Notes under the pieces: generated by a model | What the model was told of the DNA's origin: nothing | Seen by the model: the letters and a program-made list of their open reading frames with translations, nothing else | Database searches by the model: none | Source of the DNA: a bacterium | Lineage (GTDB): Bacteria > T1Sed10-126 | Direction of reading: 5' to 3' | Length of the DNA stretch: 6,123 nucleotides | NCBI GenBank assembly: GCA_003557545.1 | Contig: PWOD01000016.1 | Coordinates: 1-6,123 of the forward strand | Part shown: piece by piece, positions 1 through 6,123 of the stretch | Position numbering within the stretch: the stretch's first letter is position 1 | Layout of the letters: each line of letters starts with the position of its first letter | Translations under genes and position numbers: made by a program

Positions 1-1629
1 GCCATGGAAAACTATATGTCTCGAGTCCCCTGTTCGGCTTGCCGGGGTCGGCGGCTTAAGGATTCCTCTCTATCAATTGTTGTCGGTGGAAAAAATATTG
101 CTGAATGTTGTGAAATGCATATAAATCAACTGGGAGAGTTTATTGATCGACTGGAGCTAACAGGAATGGAGGGGAAAATCGCTCGCCCTGTTCTTAAGGA
201 GATAGGGGAACGACTTAGATTCCTTCAGGATGTTGGGTTGGAATATCTGACTTTATCCCGTGAAGCAGGGTCTCTTTCCGGTGGTGAAGCCCAGCGGATT
301 CGTCTCGCTACGCAGATTGGCTCCCGGCTGGCCGGGGTAACATATGTGCTGGATGAACCTACTATCGGTCTGCATAGCCGTGATAATATGCGGCTGTTAA
401 ATACGCTGGAGGAACTGCGTGATCTGGATAATACTATTATTCTGGTTGAACATGATCTGCAGACAATTAACGCTGCTGATTACCTGGTTGATCTCGGACC
501 CGAGGCCGGTGAGCGGGGTGGTGAGATTATGTTCTGTGGACCTCGGGAACAGTTGAATAGATCAACCCCCGGTTATACCGCCCGTTATCTCTGTGGCGAG
601 CAGCAGGTACCATTACCTGATAATCGTCGTAGGGCTAAACAGTTTCTTGAAATCCAGGGGGCTTCCGGTCATAATCTTAAACAGCTTGATGTACAGTTTC
701 CACTCGGTCTCTTTACTGCGGTAACCGGGGTATCTGGTTCCGGCAAATCAACTCTCATTTATGAAACTCTTTATCGGGCTTTAAAACGTCATTATTACAC
801 CAGCACTGATCGTCCTTTGCCTTATGACCGGTTGATTGGACTGGAGAAAATAAGTAAAGTGGTAAATGTTGATCAGTCACCCATCGGCCGTACTCCCCGG
901 TCTAATCCCGCCACTTATACTGGACTGTTTACTCCGATCAGGGAGCTTTTTGCCAGTTTGCCTGAAGCCAAAATACGAGGTTATGACAAGGGAAGGTTCA
1001 GTTTTAATGTTAAGGGAGGACGTTGTGAAAGTTGTGGGGGTTCGGGTCAGGAACAGATCGAAATGCATTTTTTACCTGATGTTTATGTTACCTGTGAAAG
1101 CTGTCGTGGAAAACGTTATAATGAAGAGACTCTTGAGGTTCGGTATCGCGGAAAATCTATTGCCGATGTTCTGGAAATGAGTGTTTCAGAAGCGCTTGAT
1201 TTTTTTCATAAAATTCCTGTTTTGAAACGCCGTTTGACAACCCTTAAGGATGTCGGGCTGGGTTATCTCAGGTTAGGACAGCCGGCCACTACCCTTTCTG
1301 GAGGTGAGGCTCAGCGGGTGAAGCTGGCCTCCGAACTTTCTCGGGTACAGACTGGCGATACTCTCTATCTGCTGGATGAACCGACTACCGGGCTCCATAA
1401 GGAAGATATTAGAAAACTTCTCAAGGTCTTACATCGTCTGGTGGATCGATCCAATACGGTGGTGGTAATCGAGCATAATCTGGATGTTATAAAAAACGCC
1501 GACTGGATTATCGATCTTGGTCCCGAAGGTGGTGACGCTGGTGGTGAGATCGTCTATTCCGGCCCGATTGAGCGGATTGGTTCGGTTGAAAACTCCCACA
1601 CAGCCGGTTATTTACAGGAACTTTTGTGA
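1..1629 (+). CDS. uvrA: UvrABC excinuclease subunit A, C-terminal part (5' end outside window)
   Basis: UvrA is the cytoplasmic ABC-type ATPase that finds bulky DNA lesions as a dimer and loads UvrB for UvrC incision. The frame is open from base 1; the ATG at 4 is internal, because family members are about 940 residues and only 542 are seen here, starting near family residue 400. Visible in order: a CSAC-G-RL element (about residues 11-18); first ABC signature LSGGEAQR (274-297); Walker B with LDEP (340-360); H-loop EHD (448-456); second Walker [10 protein letters not shown] (727-753); the invariant stretch [18 protein letters not shown] (871-924); the C-terminal zinc finger, CxxC-X19-CxxC, with cysteines at 1024, 1033, 1093 and 1102; second LSGGEAQR (1294-1317); second LDEPTTGLH (from 1372); and H-loop EHN (1471-1479). 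All key residues are present, so the protein looks functional. It ends at TGA 1627-1629. The first Walker A and first zinc finger lie upstream of the window. Confidence 0.98.
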   Translation, partial: AMENYMSRVPCSACRGRRLKDSSLSIVVGGKNIAECCEMHINQLGEFIDRLELTGMEGKIARPVLKEIGERLRFLQDVGLEYLTLSREAGSLSGGEAQRIRLATQIGSRLAGVTYVLDEPTIGLHSRDNMRLLNTLEELRDLDNTIILVEHDLQTINAADYLVDLGPEAGERGGEIMFCGPREQLNRSTPGYTARYLCGEQQVPLPDNRRRAKQFLEIQGASGHNLKQLDVQFPLGLFTAVTGVSGSGKSTLIYETLYRALKRHYYTSTDRPLPYDRLIGLEKISKVVNVDQSPIGRTPRSNPATYTGLFTPIRELFASLPEAKIRGYDKGRFSFNVKGGRCESCGGSGQEQIEMHFLPDVYVTCESCRGKRYNEETLEVRYRGKSIADVLEMSVSEALDFFHKIPVLKRRLTTLKDVGLGYLRLGQPATTLSGGEAQRVKLASELSRVQTGDTLYLLDEPTTGLHKEDIRKLLKVLHRLVDRSNTVVVIEHNLDVIKNADWIIDLGPEGGDAGGEIVYSGPIERIGSVENSHTAGYLQELL

Positions 1630-1668
1630 ATAAAAAGGCGTCTCAGGGAAATTTCTTCTAATAATTCG

Positions 1669-1697
1669 TTGTTATATCTGGTACACTATTATATAAG
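1669..1697 (+). promoter_or_regulatory. candidate sigma-70-type promoter for the large repeat protein
   Basis: TTGTTA (1669-1674) resembles a -35 box at 4 of 6 bases. It is followed after 17 bases by TATAAG (1692-1697), which matches the -10 consensus at 5 of 6. Transcription would start near 1704, giving a leader of about 95 bases. Competing -10 choices lie in the same AT-rich stretch: TATTAT (1687-1692) and an extended -10 form TGGTACACT (1679-1687), which lacks a good -35. A promoter is expected here because uvrA ends upstream and the next gene has an unrelated role. The exact hexamers are uncertain. Confidence 0.4.
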
Positions 1698-1713
1698 CTT
1701 GAGCTGTTGTACC
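1680..1713. repeat. 6-bp inverted repeat flanking the candidate -10 region
   Basis: GGTACA (1680-1685) is the exact reverse complement of TGTACC (1708-1713). The arms enclose 22 bases that contain the putative -10 box and the expected transcription start. The placement would suit an operator or a weak hairpin. Arms this short in an AT-rich spacer can also arise by chance, and no U-run follows, so it is not a convincing terminator for uvrA. Confidence 0.25.
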
Positions 1714-1728
1714 TTAAAAGAGCAGTTT

Positions 1729-1802
1729 ATGGCACAGGTTAATCGATTTTTGTTAGGATGATTTGTAAGAATTGTTTGTCAGGGAGGTTTAACTGCGGAT
1801 GA
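1729..1802 (+). other. two chained tiny reading frames in the leader, possible upstream ORFs
   Basis: An ATG at 1729 opens a 10-codon frame (MAQVNRFLLG) stopping at TGA 1759-1761. An ATG at 1758 overlaps that stop as ATGA and opens a 14-codon frame (MICKNCLSGRFNCG) stopping at TGA 1800-1802. That stop in turn overlaps the start codon of the large gene, again as ATGA. Both junctions read GGATGA. Such overlaps are typical of translational coupling. Against real translation: the first has only a weak purine stretch (AAAAGAG, 1716-1722) upstream, and the second has AGG directly touching its ATG, too close for a working ribosome binding site. Chance is a real possibility. Confidence 0.2.
1781..1788 (+). 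promoter_or_regulatory. Shine-Dalgarno that fixes the start of the large gene
   Basis: AGGGAGGT lies 10-11 bases before the ATG at 1799. It is a strong match to the anti-Shine-Dalgarno, at slightly long spacing. It supports the ATG at 1799, which is also the only start that places a complete signal peptide at the N-terminus. Confidence 0.7.
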
Positions 1803-1876
1803 ATTTTAAGCTCCGACTGTCTCTCTTATTATCCACCCTGTTTTTTCTATTCTGTTTTGCTTCCCCGCTCTGGGCA
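1799..1876 (+). other. Sec signal peptide
   Basis: The N-terminus is MNFKLRLS, with two basic residues, followed by a hydrophobic core rich in Leu and Phe (about residues 7-21) and a polar end with ASPLWA before FPGSGS. The A-x-A-like site L-W-A (24-26) predicts signal peptidase I cleavage between residues 26 and 27. Cys19 sits inside the hydrophobic core in FLFC-F, without the small residues of a lipobox, so a lipoprotein is unlikely. Confidence 0.88.
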
Positions 1877-4800
1877 TTTCCCGGGTCAGGATCAGGAACC
1901 TCCGGGGACCCCTACCGAATTACTAATTCCACTGAATTACAGGCTATTTCCAGCGATCTTTCAGCTTATTATGTTCTGGAAAATAATGTTACTGCTGGGA
2001 GTTGGAGCCAGATTGGCGCTGATACATCCGAACAGTTTCAGGGAGAGTTGGATGGAGCTGGACATACTATTAGTAATCTTTCTATTAGCACCGGTAATGA
2101 TTACGTCGGCATGTTTTCCGCAATCGGTCCGCAGGGTGTTATAAAAGATGTAACCTTTTCAAATGCTTCAGTTGGTTATCATGAATATGGCGGAATCCTT
2201 GCCTATAAAAGTCATGGACTGATCAGCAACGTAGTGGTTAGCGGCAGCGTTACAGCTGACGAATGGATGGCCGCTGGGTTTGTTGGTCGTAACATGCCCG
2301 ATGGGCAAATTCGTGACTCGGTCAGTAATGTTACAGTCCAGGGCTTTACACGGCTGGGAGGGATGGTTGCAAAAAATTCTGGTTTGATCATAAATTCTTC
2401 TTCAACCGGAAATGTTAGTTCTGTTGGGTCTCATGCTCAGGGAAATGGACTGGGTGGACTGGTTGGTCATAATTCTGGAGATATTATTTCATCTTATGCA
2501 ACCGGGAGTGTTGATGGTTTACAATCTGTGGGTGGCTTGGTGGGGCGACATGATTCTGGTGGTTCAATTGAAAATTCTTACGCCATGGGTAATGTTGATG
2601 GTTTTGATAATATTGCTGATCCGATGGATGGTCGCGGAGCTGGTGGACTTGTCGGCTGGAACTGGGGGGGGCTAATCAGAAACTCCTATTCAACCGGTGG
2701 TGTTGTGGGCGATGAGATCGGTGGGCTGGTGGGGGAAAATGATGGTACGGTGGAAAATAGTTTCTGGGATATGGACAGCTCCGGTGTTAGTTCCAGTCAT
2801 GGTGGTGTGGGTAGAACGGCGGATCAGATGCGCAGTTATCATACCTTTGCTTCGGCTGGCTGGGATATCGACATCGCCACTTTTGATCAGCACCAGGGTT
2901 ATCCCTTTCATCCTGATTCTGACACTCCGGCCTGGTTGATCTCTGACCATGGGCTTCTTGTTGATATGCATATTACCATTGAAGGTGAAGGCGAAGTTCT
3001 GATAAACGGAGCTTCCCGGGAGGGGACGATAACTGTTATCGATGGAGACACCCTGGAAATTCAGGCTGTGCCTGAACAGTACTGGTATCTTGATCAGTGG
3101 GATGAGGATTTAGCTGGAAGTGATACCACCGTTCAGTTTATCGTTGATGGGGAAAACTCGATTACTGCCATATTTGAGCGTGACTCCCATGACCTTGTGA
3201 TCGATTTTGTTGGAGAGGGCGATGTGTATGTGGACGGGGCTCTTTATCTTGATACCATGACTATTACTGCTGGTGAAGAGGTAACTTTGCTGGCTGAGCC
3301 GGAAGACTACTGGTATTTTGAGGAGTGGACCGGCGATCACCAGAGTGCTGACACAGAAACTCAGCTGTTAATCGATGAGGATAAGCATGTTATTGTTCAT
3401 TTTGCTGAGGTCACCTATACCCTTAATATAGATTTTGGTGGCGCCGGTGGCGGTGAGGTGCTGGTTGATGGTAACTCCTATACACAGCCCCTTGAAATTG
3501 TTGCCTTTGAAGAGCTGGAGCTGCAGGCTGTACCGGATCAGTTTTCCAATTTTGATGAGTGGAGTGGTGCACTTACCGGTTCTGATACAACAATCGACCT
3601 GCTGATGGATGGAGATAAAAACATTACTGCTTATTTTGAACCGGCTGTGCTTGAGCTTACTGTTGATATTGTTGGCGAGGGAACGGTTGAGGTTGATGGT
3701 ATACCCTACACCGACCCTCTTCCTGTCACCGCCGGAGAAACTGTTCTACTCACGGCAGATCCTGATCAATACTGGTTTTTTGATAGTTGGGAAGATGGGA
3801 TGACTGGAACTGACAGTTCTCAAGAGCTGTTTATTGATGATTCTAAAACGGTTGTAGCAAATTTCCTTCAAGAGACCTTTGAACTTAATATTGATCGCTA
3901 TGGGATCGGTGTGATTCTTGTCAACGGGGATACCTACCAAACTGTTATGGATCCACCCGCCGGTGAAACTGTGACTATCGAAGCTGTCGATGTCGGGTTA
4001 TCCATCTTTACCGGCTGGGATGGTGACATCACCGGAACTGAATCAACCGTCGAACTGTTTATGGATAGTGATAAACAGATTGAAGCATATTTTGAAGAGA
4101 TGACCGCTTATGAGTTGACGATCAATATCATCGGTGACGGCACGGTGCTGGTCGATGGGGATACCTATACTGATACGCTGGAGATAATTGAAGGAACTAC
4201 CGTTACTCTTGAGGCGCTCCCACAAGAACTCTGGTATCTGGAAGAATGGGCCGGAGCTCTTTCCGGGACTGATCCAGTTGAAAATCTTACAATGAACGAT
4301 CACCGGGTTGTTACCGCTGTTTTTGAACAGTATGATACGCAGCTGTTAACCATCGATATAGAAGGGGATGGAAAGGTCCTGGTCGATGGTGAGACCTATA
4401 TCTCTCCCATGGAAGTAATTTCCGGGGAAACCTTTGAGATAACTGCCCTCCCGGCTGCTTTTTGGTATCTTGAACGCTGGGATGGGGATCTGTCGGGGAC
4501 TAACCTGACCGAAAATTTATTAATCGATTCTGACAAATCCATTGAGGCCTGGTTTGATCGTGATGATTTCCTTCTTGAAATTGAAATAATGGGTCAAGGT
4601 GCGGTACTGGTGGATGGTGACACCTATGTTGATTCGCTTGACATCCCGGCCGGGGAGACAGTCTTTCTTAGCGCTCAGCCCGGGCCCTATCGATATCTTG
4701 GCAACTGGTTCATGGATCTCAGTGGGAATGATCCCGACACCTACCTTTTTATGGATTCTGATAAAACTGTCATTGCTATCTTTGAACGTCATGATACGAG

Positions 4801-6123
4801 TATTTTGACGGTTGAAATTGAGGGTGAGGGGTCGGTTGAGATTGACGGCTCCACCTATGTTGAACCCTATACCGTTATTACCGGTGATACCGTTCATCTG
4901 CAGGCTGTTCCCGGTCAATACTGGGAGTTTTCTGAATGGAGCGGTGCAGTTTCTGATACTGCACCCGGTCGCTCGGTTGTGATTGATCAGGATACAACAG
5001 TTGTCGCCAGTTTTGTTCATCGGGATACTTTTTATCTCACCCTGGATATCTTTGGTGAGGGGGATGTGTTTGTCGATGGGCAACTTTATACAACACCGGT
5101 TGTTGTGGTTGATCAGGAGTTTGTGCAGCTTCAGGCTGTCGCTGATACCGGATGGTATTTTTCTTCCTGGGTTGGAGATGTTAATGATACCCGTCCTGTG
5201 GGCTGGTTACAGATAGATTCTAATAAATATATTCAGGCTAATTTTGATGAGCTTGACGTTTATTCACTTACCATCTCTACCGAGGGTAGAGGCTCAGTTT
5301 TGGTTGATGGGGAAACCTATACTGAACCGCTTGAATTCTATGATGGTGATCAGTTTCATCTTGAAGCCGTACCTGCAGAATTCTGGTATTTTACCGGCTG
5401 GAGTGGTGATTTAACTACCACTGATACTCAGTTGCAGTTGTCGGCTGATGCGGATTGGAATTTAACTGCTGAGTTTGACAGTCATGATACACATCTGGTC
5501 ACAGTTGATATCGTTGGGGATGGAACGGTCGAGGTTAATGGTCAGCTATATACAGAACCGGTAACAGTCATCAGATATGACACTATAGTTTTCAGGGCTG
5601 AACCGGGCAATTTTTATCATTTAGAGCGCTGGTCTGGAGATATTACCGCAACTGATACGGAGATCAGTCTTCAGGTTGATACTGATCTCCATCTTATTGC
5701 ACTATTTGAAGAGAAAACCTATCAGCTGGATCTTCAGATTGAGGGAGAAGGTACTGTTTTAGTTGAAGGGGAAACATATACCGAACCACGGGGAATCCGT
5801 CAGGGCAGGGTTATATTTTTAGAGGCTTTCCCGGATTATTTTTATAAATTTGATGGATGGAGTGGAGATCTTAATTCGGCTGATACCCGGGTCGGGCTCT
5901 TCATGAACTCAGATAAACAGATAACCGTCAGATTTGAAGAGCTGCCGCGTCATCTGCTCAATCTCGATGTTGAAGGTGAGGGGACCGTTCTGGTCGATGG
6001 TGATACCTATCTCGGCCCAAGGGCAGTGCCTGGAGGAAAACCGATTGTCCTGGAAGCAATTCCTCAGCATCTGTGGGAGTTTTCCAGCTGGTCAGGCGAT
6101 TTTGTTAGTCCCACTGCTCGGAC
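1799..6123 (+). CDS. very large exported repeat protein: signal peptide, GLUG region, InlB-B-like tandem repeats (3' end outside window)
   Basis: The frame runs 1441 codons from ATG 1799 to the window edge without a stop. Architecture: Sec signal peptide (residues 1-26); an N-terminal segment with the DPYRITNSTELQAIS pattern seen at the head of many GLUG proteins; a GLUG/beta-helix-like region (about 80-358); a linker (about 359-389); then 13 full units and one cut unit of 76-78 residues (from 390) resembling divergent InlB B-repeats / bacterial repeat domains. I found no cysteine after the signal peptide. The repeats are very acidic: unit 4 has 17 D/E against one lysine. No catalytic motif is seen. 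By known architectures it is probably a cell-surface or secreted adhesin or an extended stalk; this is inference. Any anchor (S-layer homology domain, sorting signal, autotransporter) would lie beyond the window. It has its own ribosome binding site and probably its own promoter, and no evident functional link to uvrA. Confidence 0.93.
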   Translation, partial: MNFKLRLSLLLSTLFFLFCFASPLWAFPGSGSGTSGDPYRITNSTELQAISSDLSAYYVLENNVTAGSWSQIGADTSEQFQGELDGAGHTISNLSISTGNDYVGMFSAIGPQGVIKDVTFSNASVGYHEYGGILAYKSHGLISNVVVSGSVTADEWMAAGFVGRNMPDGQIRDSVSNVTVQGFTRLGGMVAKNSGLIINSSSTGNVSSVGSHAQGNGLGGLVGHNSGDIISSYATGSVDGLQSVGGLVGRHDSGGSIENSYAMGNVDGFDNIADPMDGRGAGGLVGWNWGGLIRNSYSTGGVVGDEIGGLVGENDGTVENSFWDMDSSGVSSSHGGVGRTADQMRSYHTFASAGWDIDIATFDQHQGYPFHPDSDTPAWLISDHGLLVDMHITIEGEGEVLINGASREGTITVIDGDTLEIQAVPEQYWYLDQWDEDLAGSDTTVQFIVDGENSITAIFERDSHDLVIDFVGEGDVYVDGALYLDTMTITAGEEVTLLAEPEDYWYFEEWTGDHQSADTETQLLIDEDKHVIVHFAEVTYTLNIDFGGAGGGEVLVDGNSYTQPLEIVAFEELELQAVPDQFSNFDEWSGALTGSDTTIDLLMDGDKNITAYFEPAVLELTVDIVGEGTVEVDGIPYTDPLPVTAGETVLLTADPDQYWFFDSWEDGMTGTDSSQELFIDDSKTVVANFLQETFELNIDRYGIGVILVNGDTYQTVMDPPAGETVTIEAVDVGLSIFTGWDGDITGTESTVELFMDSDKQIEAYFEEMTAYELTINIIGDGTVLVDGDTYTDTLEIIEGTTVTLEALPQELWYLEEWAGALSGTDPVENLTMNDHRVVTAVFEQYDTQLLTIDIEGDGKVLVDGETYISPMEVISGETFEITALPAAFWYLERWDGDLSGTNLTENLLIDSDKSIEAWFDRDDFLLEIEIMGQGAVLVDGDTYVDSLDIPAGETVFLSAQPGPYRYLGNWFMDLSGNDPDTYLFMDSDKTVIAIFERHDTSILTVEIEGEGSVEIDGSTYVEPYTVITGDTVHLQAVPGQYWEFSEWSGAVSDTAPGRSVVIDQDTTVVASFVHRDTFYLTLDIFGEGDVFVDGQLYTTPVVVVDQEFVQLQAVADTGWYFSSWVGDVNDTRPVGWLQIDSNKYIQANFDELDVYSLTISTEGRGSVLVDGETYTEPLEFYDGDQFHLEAVPAEFWYFTGWSGDLTTTDTQLQLSADADWNLTAEFDSHDTHLVTVDIVGDGTVEVNGQLYTEPVTVIRYDTIVFRAEPGNFYHLERWSGDITATDTEISLQVDTDLHLIALFEEKTYQLDLQIEGEGTVLVEGETYTEPRGIRQGRVIFLEAFPDYFYKFDGWSGDLNSADTRVGLFMNSDKQITVRFEELPRHLLNLDVEGEGTVLVDGDTYLGPRAVPGGKPIVLEAIPQHLWEFSSWSGDFVSPTAR
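2036..2872 (+). repeat. GLUG-motif repeat region, predicted beta-helix
   Basis: Residues about 80-358. It opens with FQGELDGAGHTISNLSIS, the usual lead-in of GLUG proteins. Clear GGLVG motifs begin at 2453 (GGLVGHNSG), 2531 (GGLVGRHDSGG), 2642 (GGLVGWNWGG) and 2720 (GGLVGENDG). Each is followed by an (I/V)xxS(Y/F) strand and, in the first three, a T/M-G-x-V turn, such as SSYATGSV. Weaker copies lie upstream: YVGMFSAIG (near residue 103), YGGILAYKSHG (131), AAGFVGRNMPDG (158) and LGGMVAKNSG (186). The end is the family's capping pattern, SFWDMDSSG then GGVGRTADQM and GWDID. Spacing between motifs is 26-37 residues. GLUG domains are common in exported bacterial proteins, some of them adhesins or IgA-protease relatives. 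Their role is poorly defined. Confidence 0.85.
2664..2671 (+). repeat. G8 homopolymer within the coding sequence
   Basis: Eight consecutive Gs encode the end of Trp and two Gly in the third clear GLUG motif (W-N-W-G-G-L). As sequenced the frame passes through intact. Losing one G brings TAA (2673-2675) directly into frame. Gaining one G leads to TGA at 2713-2715. Either change would end the protein near residue 292-305, before the repeat array. It is the longest G run I see in the window. Confidence 0.9.
2966..6121 (+). repeat. tandem array of at least 14 divergent InlB-B-like units (76-78 residues each)
   Basis: Unit starts: 2966, 3194, 3422, 3656, 3884, 4115, 4346, 4574, 4805, 5036, 5267, 5498, 5726 and 5957 (cut by the edge). 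The consensus runs: an alternating hydrophobic strand, then G-x-G-x-V-x-V-(D/N)-G-x-x-Y; about 10 residues on, A-G-(E/D)-T-V-x-L-x-A-x-P; then W-Y-F-x-x-W-S-G-D-L; G-T-D-T; a hydrophobic strand; D-S-D-K; and I-x-A-x-F-E. The second Trp is present in all 14 units. The first is kept in nine and replaced by Ser, Ser, Arg, Tyr and Tyr in units 3, 5, 8, 12 and 13. Unit 3 carries a Gly-rich two-residue insertion near its start. This pattern matches the beta-rich, beta-grasp-like repeats of the InlB B-repeat / bacterial repeat families found in surface proteins. I assigned the family from memory of the pattern. Confidence 0.88.

Noticed and set aside
4-6. ATG at 4 as the start of uvrA
   Set aside because: The frame is open before it, and the protein aligns to the middle of UvrA. 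The first Walker A and first zinc finger must lie upstream of the window.
866-1180. 104-codon + strand frame inside uvrA
   Set aside because: It sits in another frame across the conserved [18 protein letters not shown] and zinc-finger part of UvrA. The UvrA reading is unequivocal, so this is a shadow.
1630-1665. Rho-independent terminator after uvrA
   Set aside because: The only dyad is GAAATTTC (1648-1655), which has no loop, is AT-rich and has no U-run. Termination may be Rho-dependent or lie elsewhere, and read-through into the next gene cannot be excluded.
1730-1740. TGGCAC resembling the -24 element of a sigma-54 promoter
   Set aside because: The expected TTGC-type -12 element does not follow at the right distance; the sequence there is AATCG.
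1844-1861. Lipoprotein signal at Cys19 of the large protein
   Set aside because: The residues before Cys are bulky (F-L-F) rather than the small residues of a lipobox, and a good signal peptidase I site follows at 26/27.
4520-5083. 187-codon open frame on the - strand
   Set aside because: It lies wholly antisense to the repeat array. Its translation is itself periodic (PIDKH, PTEIHEP, TIHQYRT), which is the reverse reading of the V-D-G-x-x-Y blocks. Similar smaller antisense frames occur at other units (3110-3340, 3746-3940, 4043-4303).
2966-6121. CRISPR or satellite-like array
   Set aside because: The period is about 230 bases, every unit is coding in one frame, and conservation is at protein rather than DNA level.

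Overview
The window is bacterial and carries two genes on the + strand, separated by 169 bases. The left edge cuts into uvrA, the damage-recognition ATPase of nucleotide excision repair, and shows its C-terminal 542 codons with a normal stop. The right part, from position 1799 to the window edge, is one uninterrupted reading frame of 1441 codons that has not ended. It encodes a very large exported repeat protein. No RNA gene, mobile element or CRISPR array was seen.

Layout: 1-1629, uvrA 3' part. 1630-1798, spacer with a plausible sigma-70-type promoter, a 6-bp inverted repeat around its -10 region, two tiny chained reading frames, and a good Shine-Dalgarno. 1799-6123, the exported protein: signal peptide (residues 1-26), a GLUG-type beta-helix-like region (about 80-358), a short linker, then at least 14 tandem units of 76-78 residues that resemble the divergent InlB B-repeat / bacterial repeat family. 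The 14th unit is cut by the window edge, so total length, unit number and any cell-surface anchor are unknown.

The two genes are probably not functionally linked. uvrA is housekeeping and cytoplasmic, while the large protein should act outside the cytoplasmic membrane, most likely as a surface or secreted adhesin or stalk-like structure (inference from architecture). The most notable feature is a run of eight Gs inside the coding sequence, just upstream of the repeat array. Gain or loss of one G would stop translation almost at once, so the gene has the form of a phase-variable contingency locus, though this is unproven.

Organism: moderate GC, standard genetic code and a typical bacterial UvrA. 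The repeats are strongly acidic and nearly free of lysine and arginine, which would suit a halophile or a calcium-binding surface protein. A Halanaerobiales-like or other environmental anaerobe is possible, but the window alone does not decide this.
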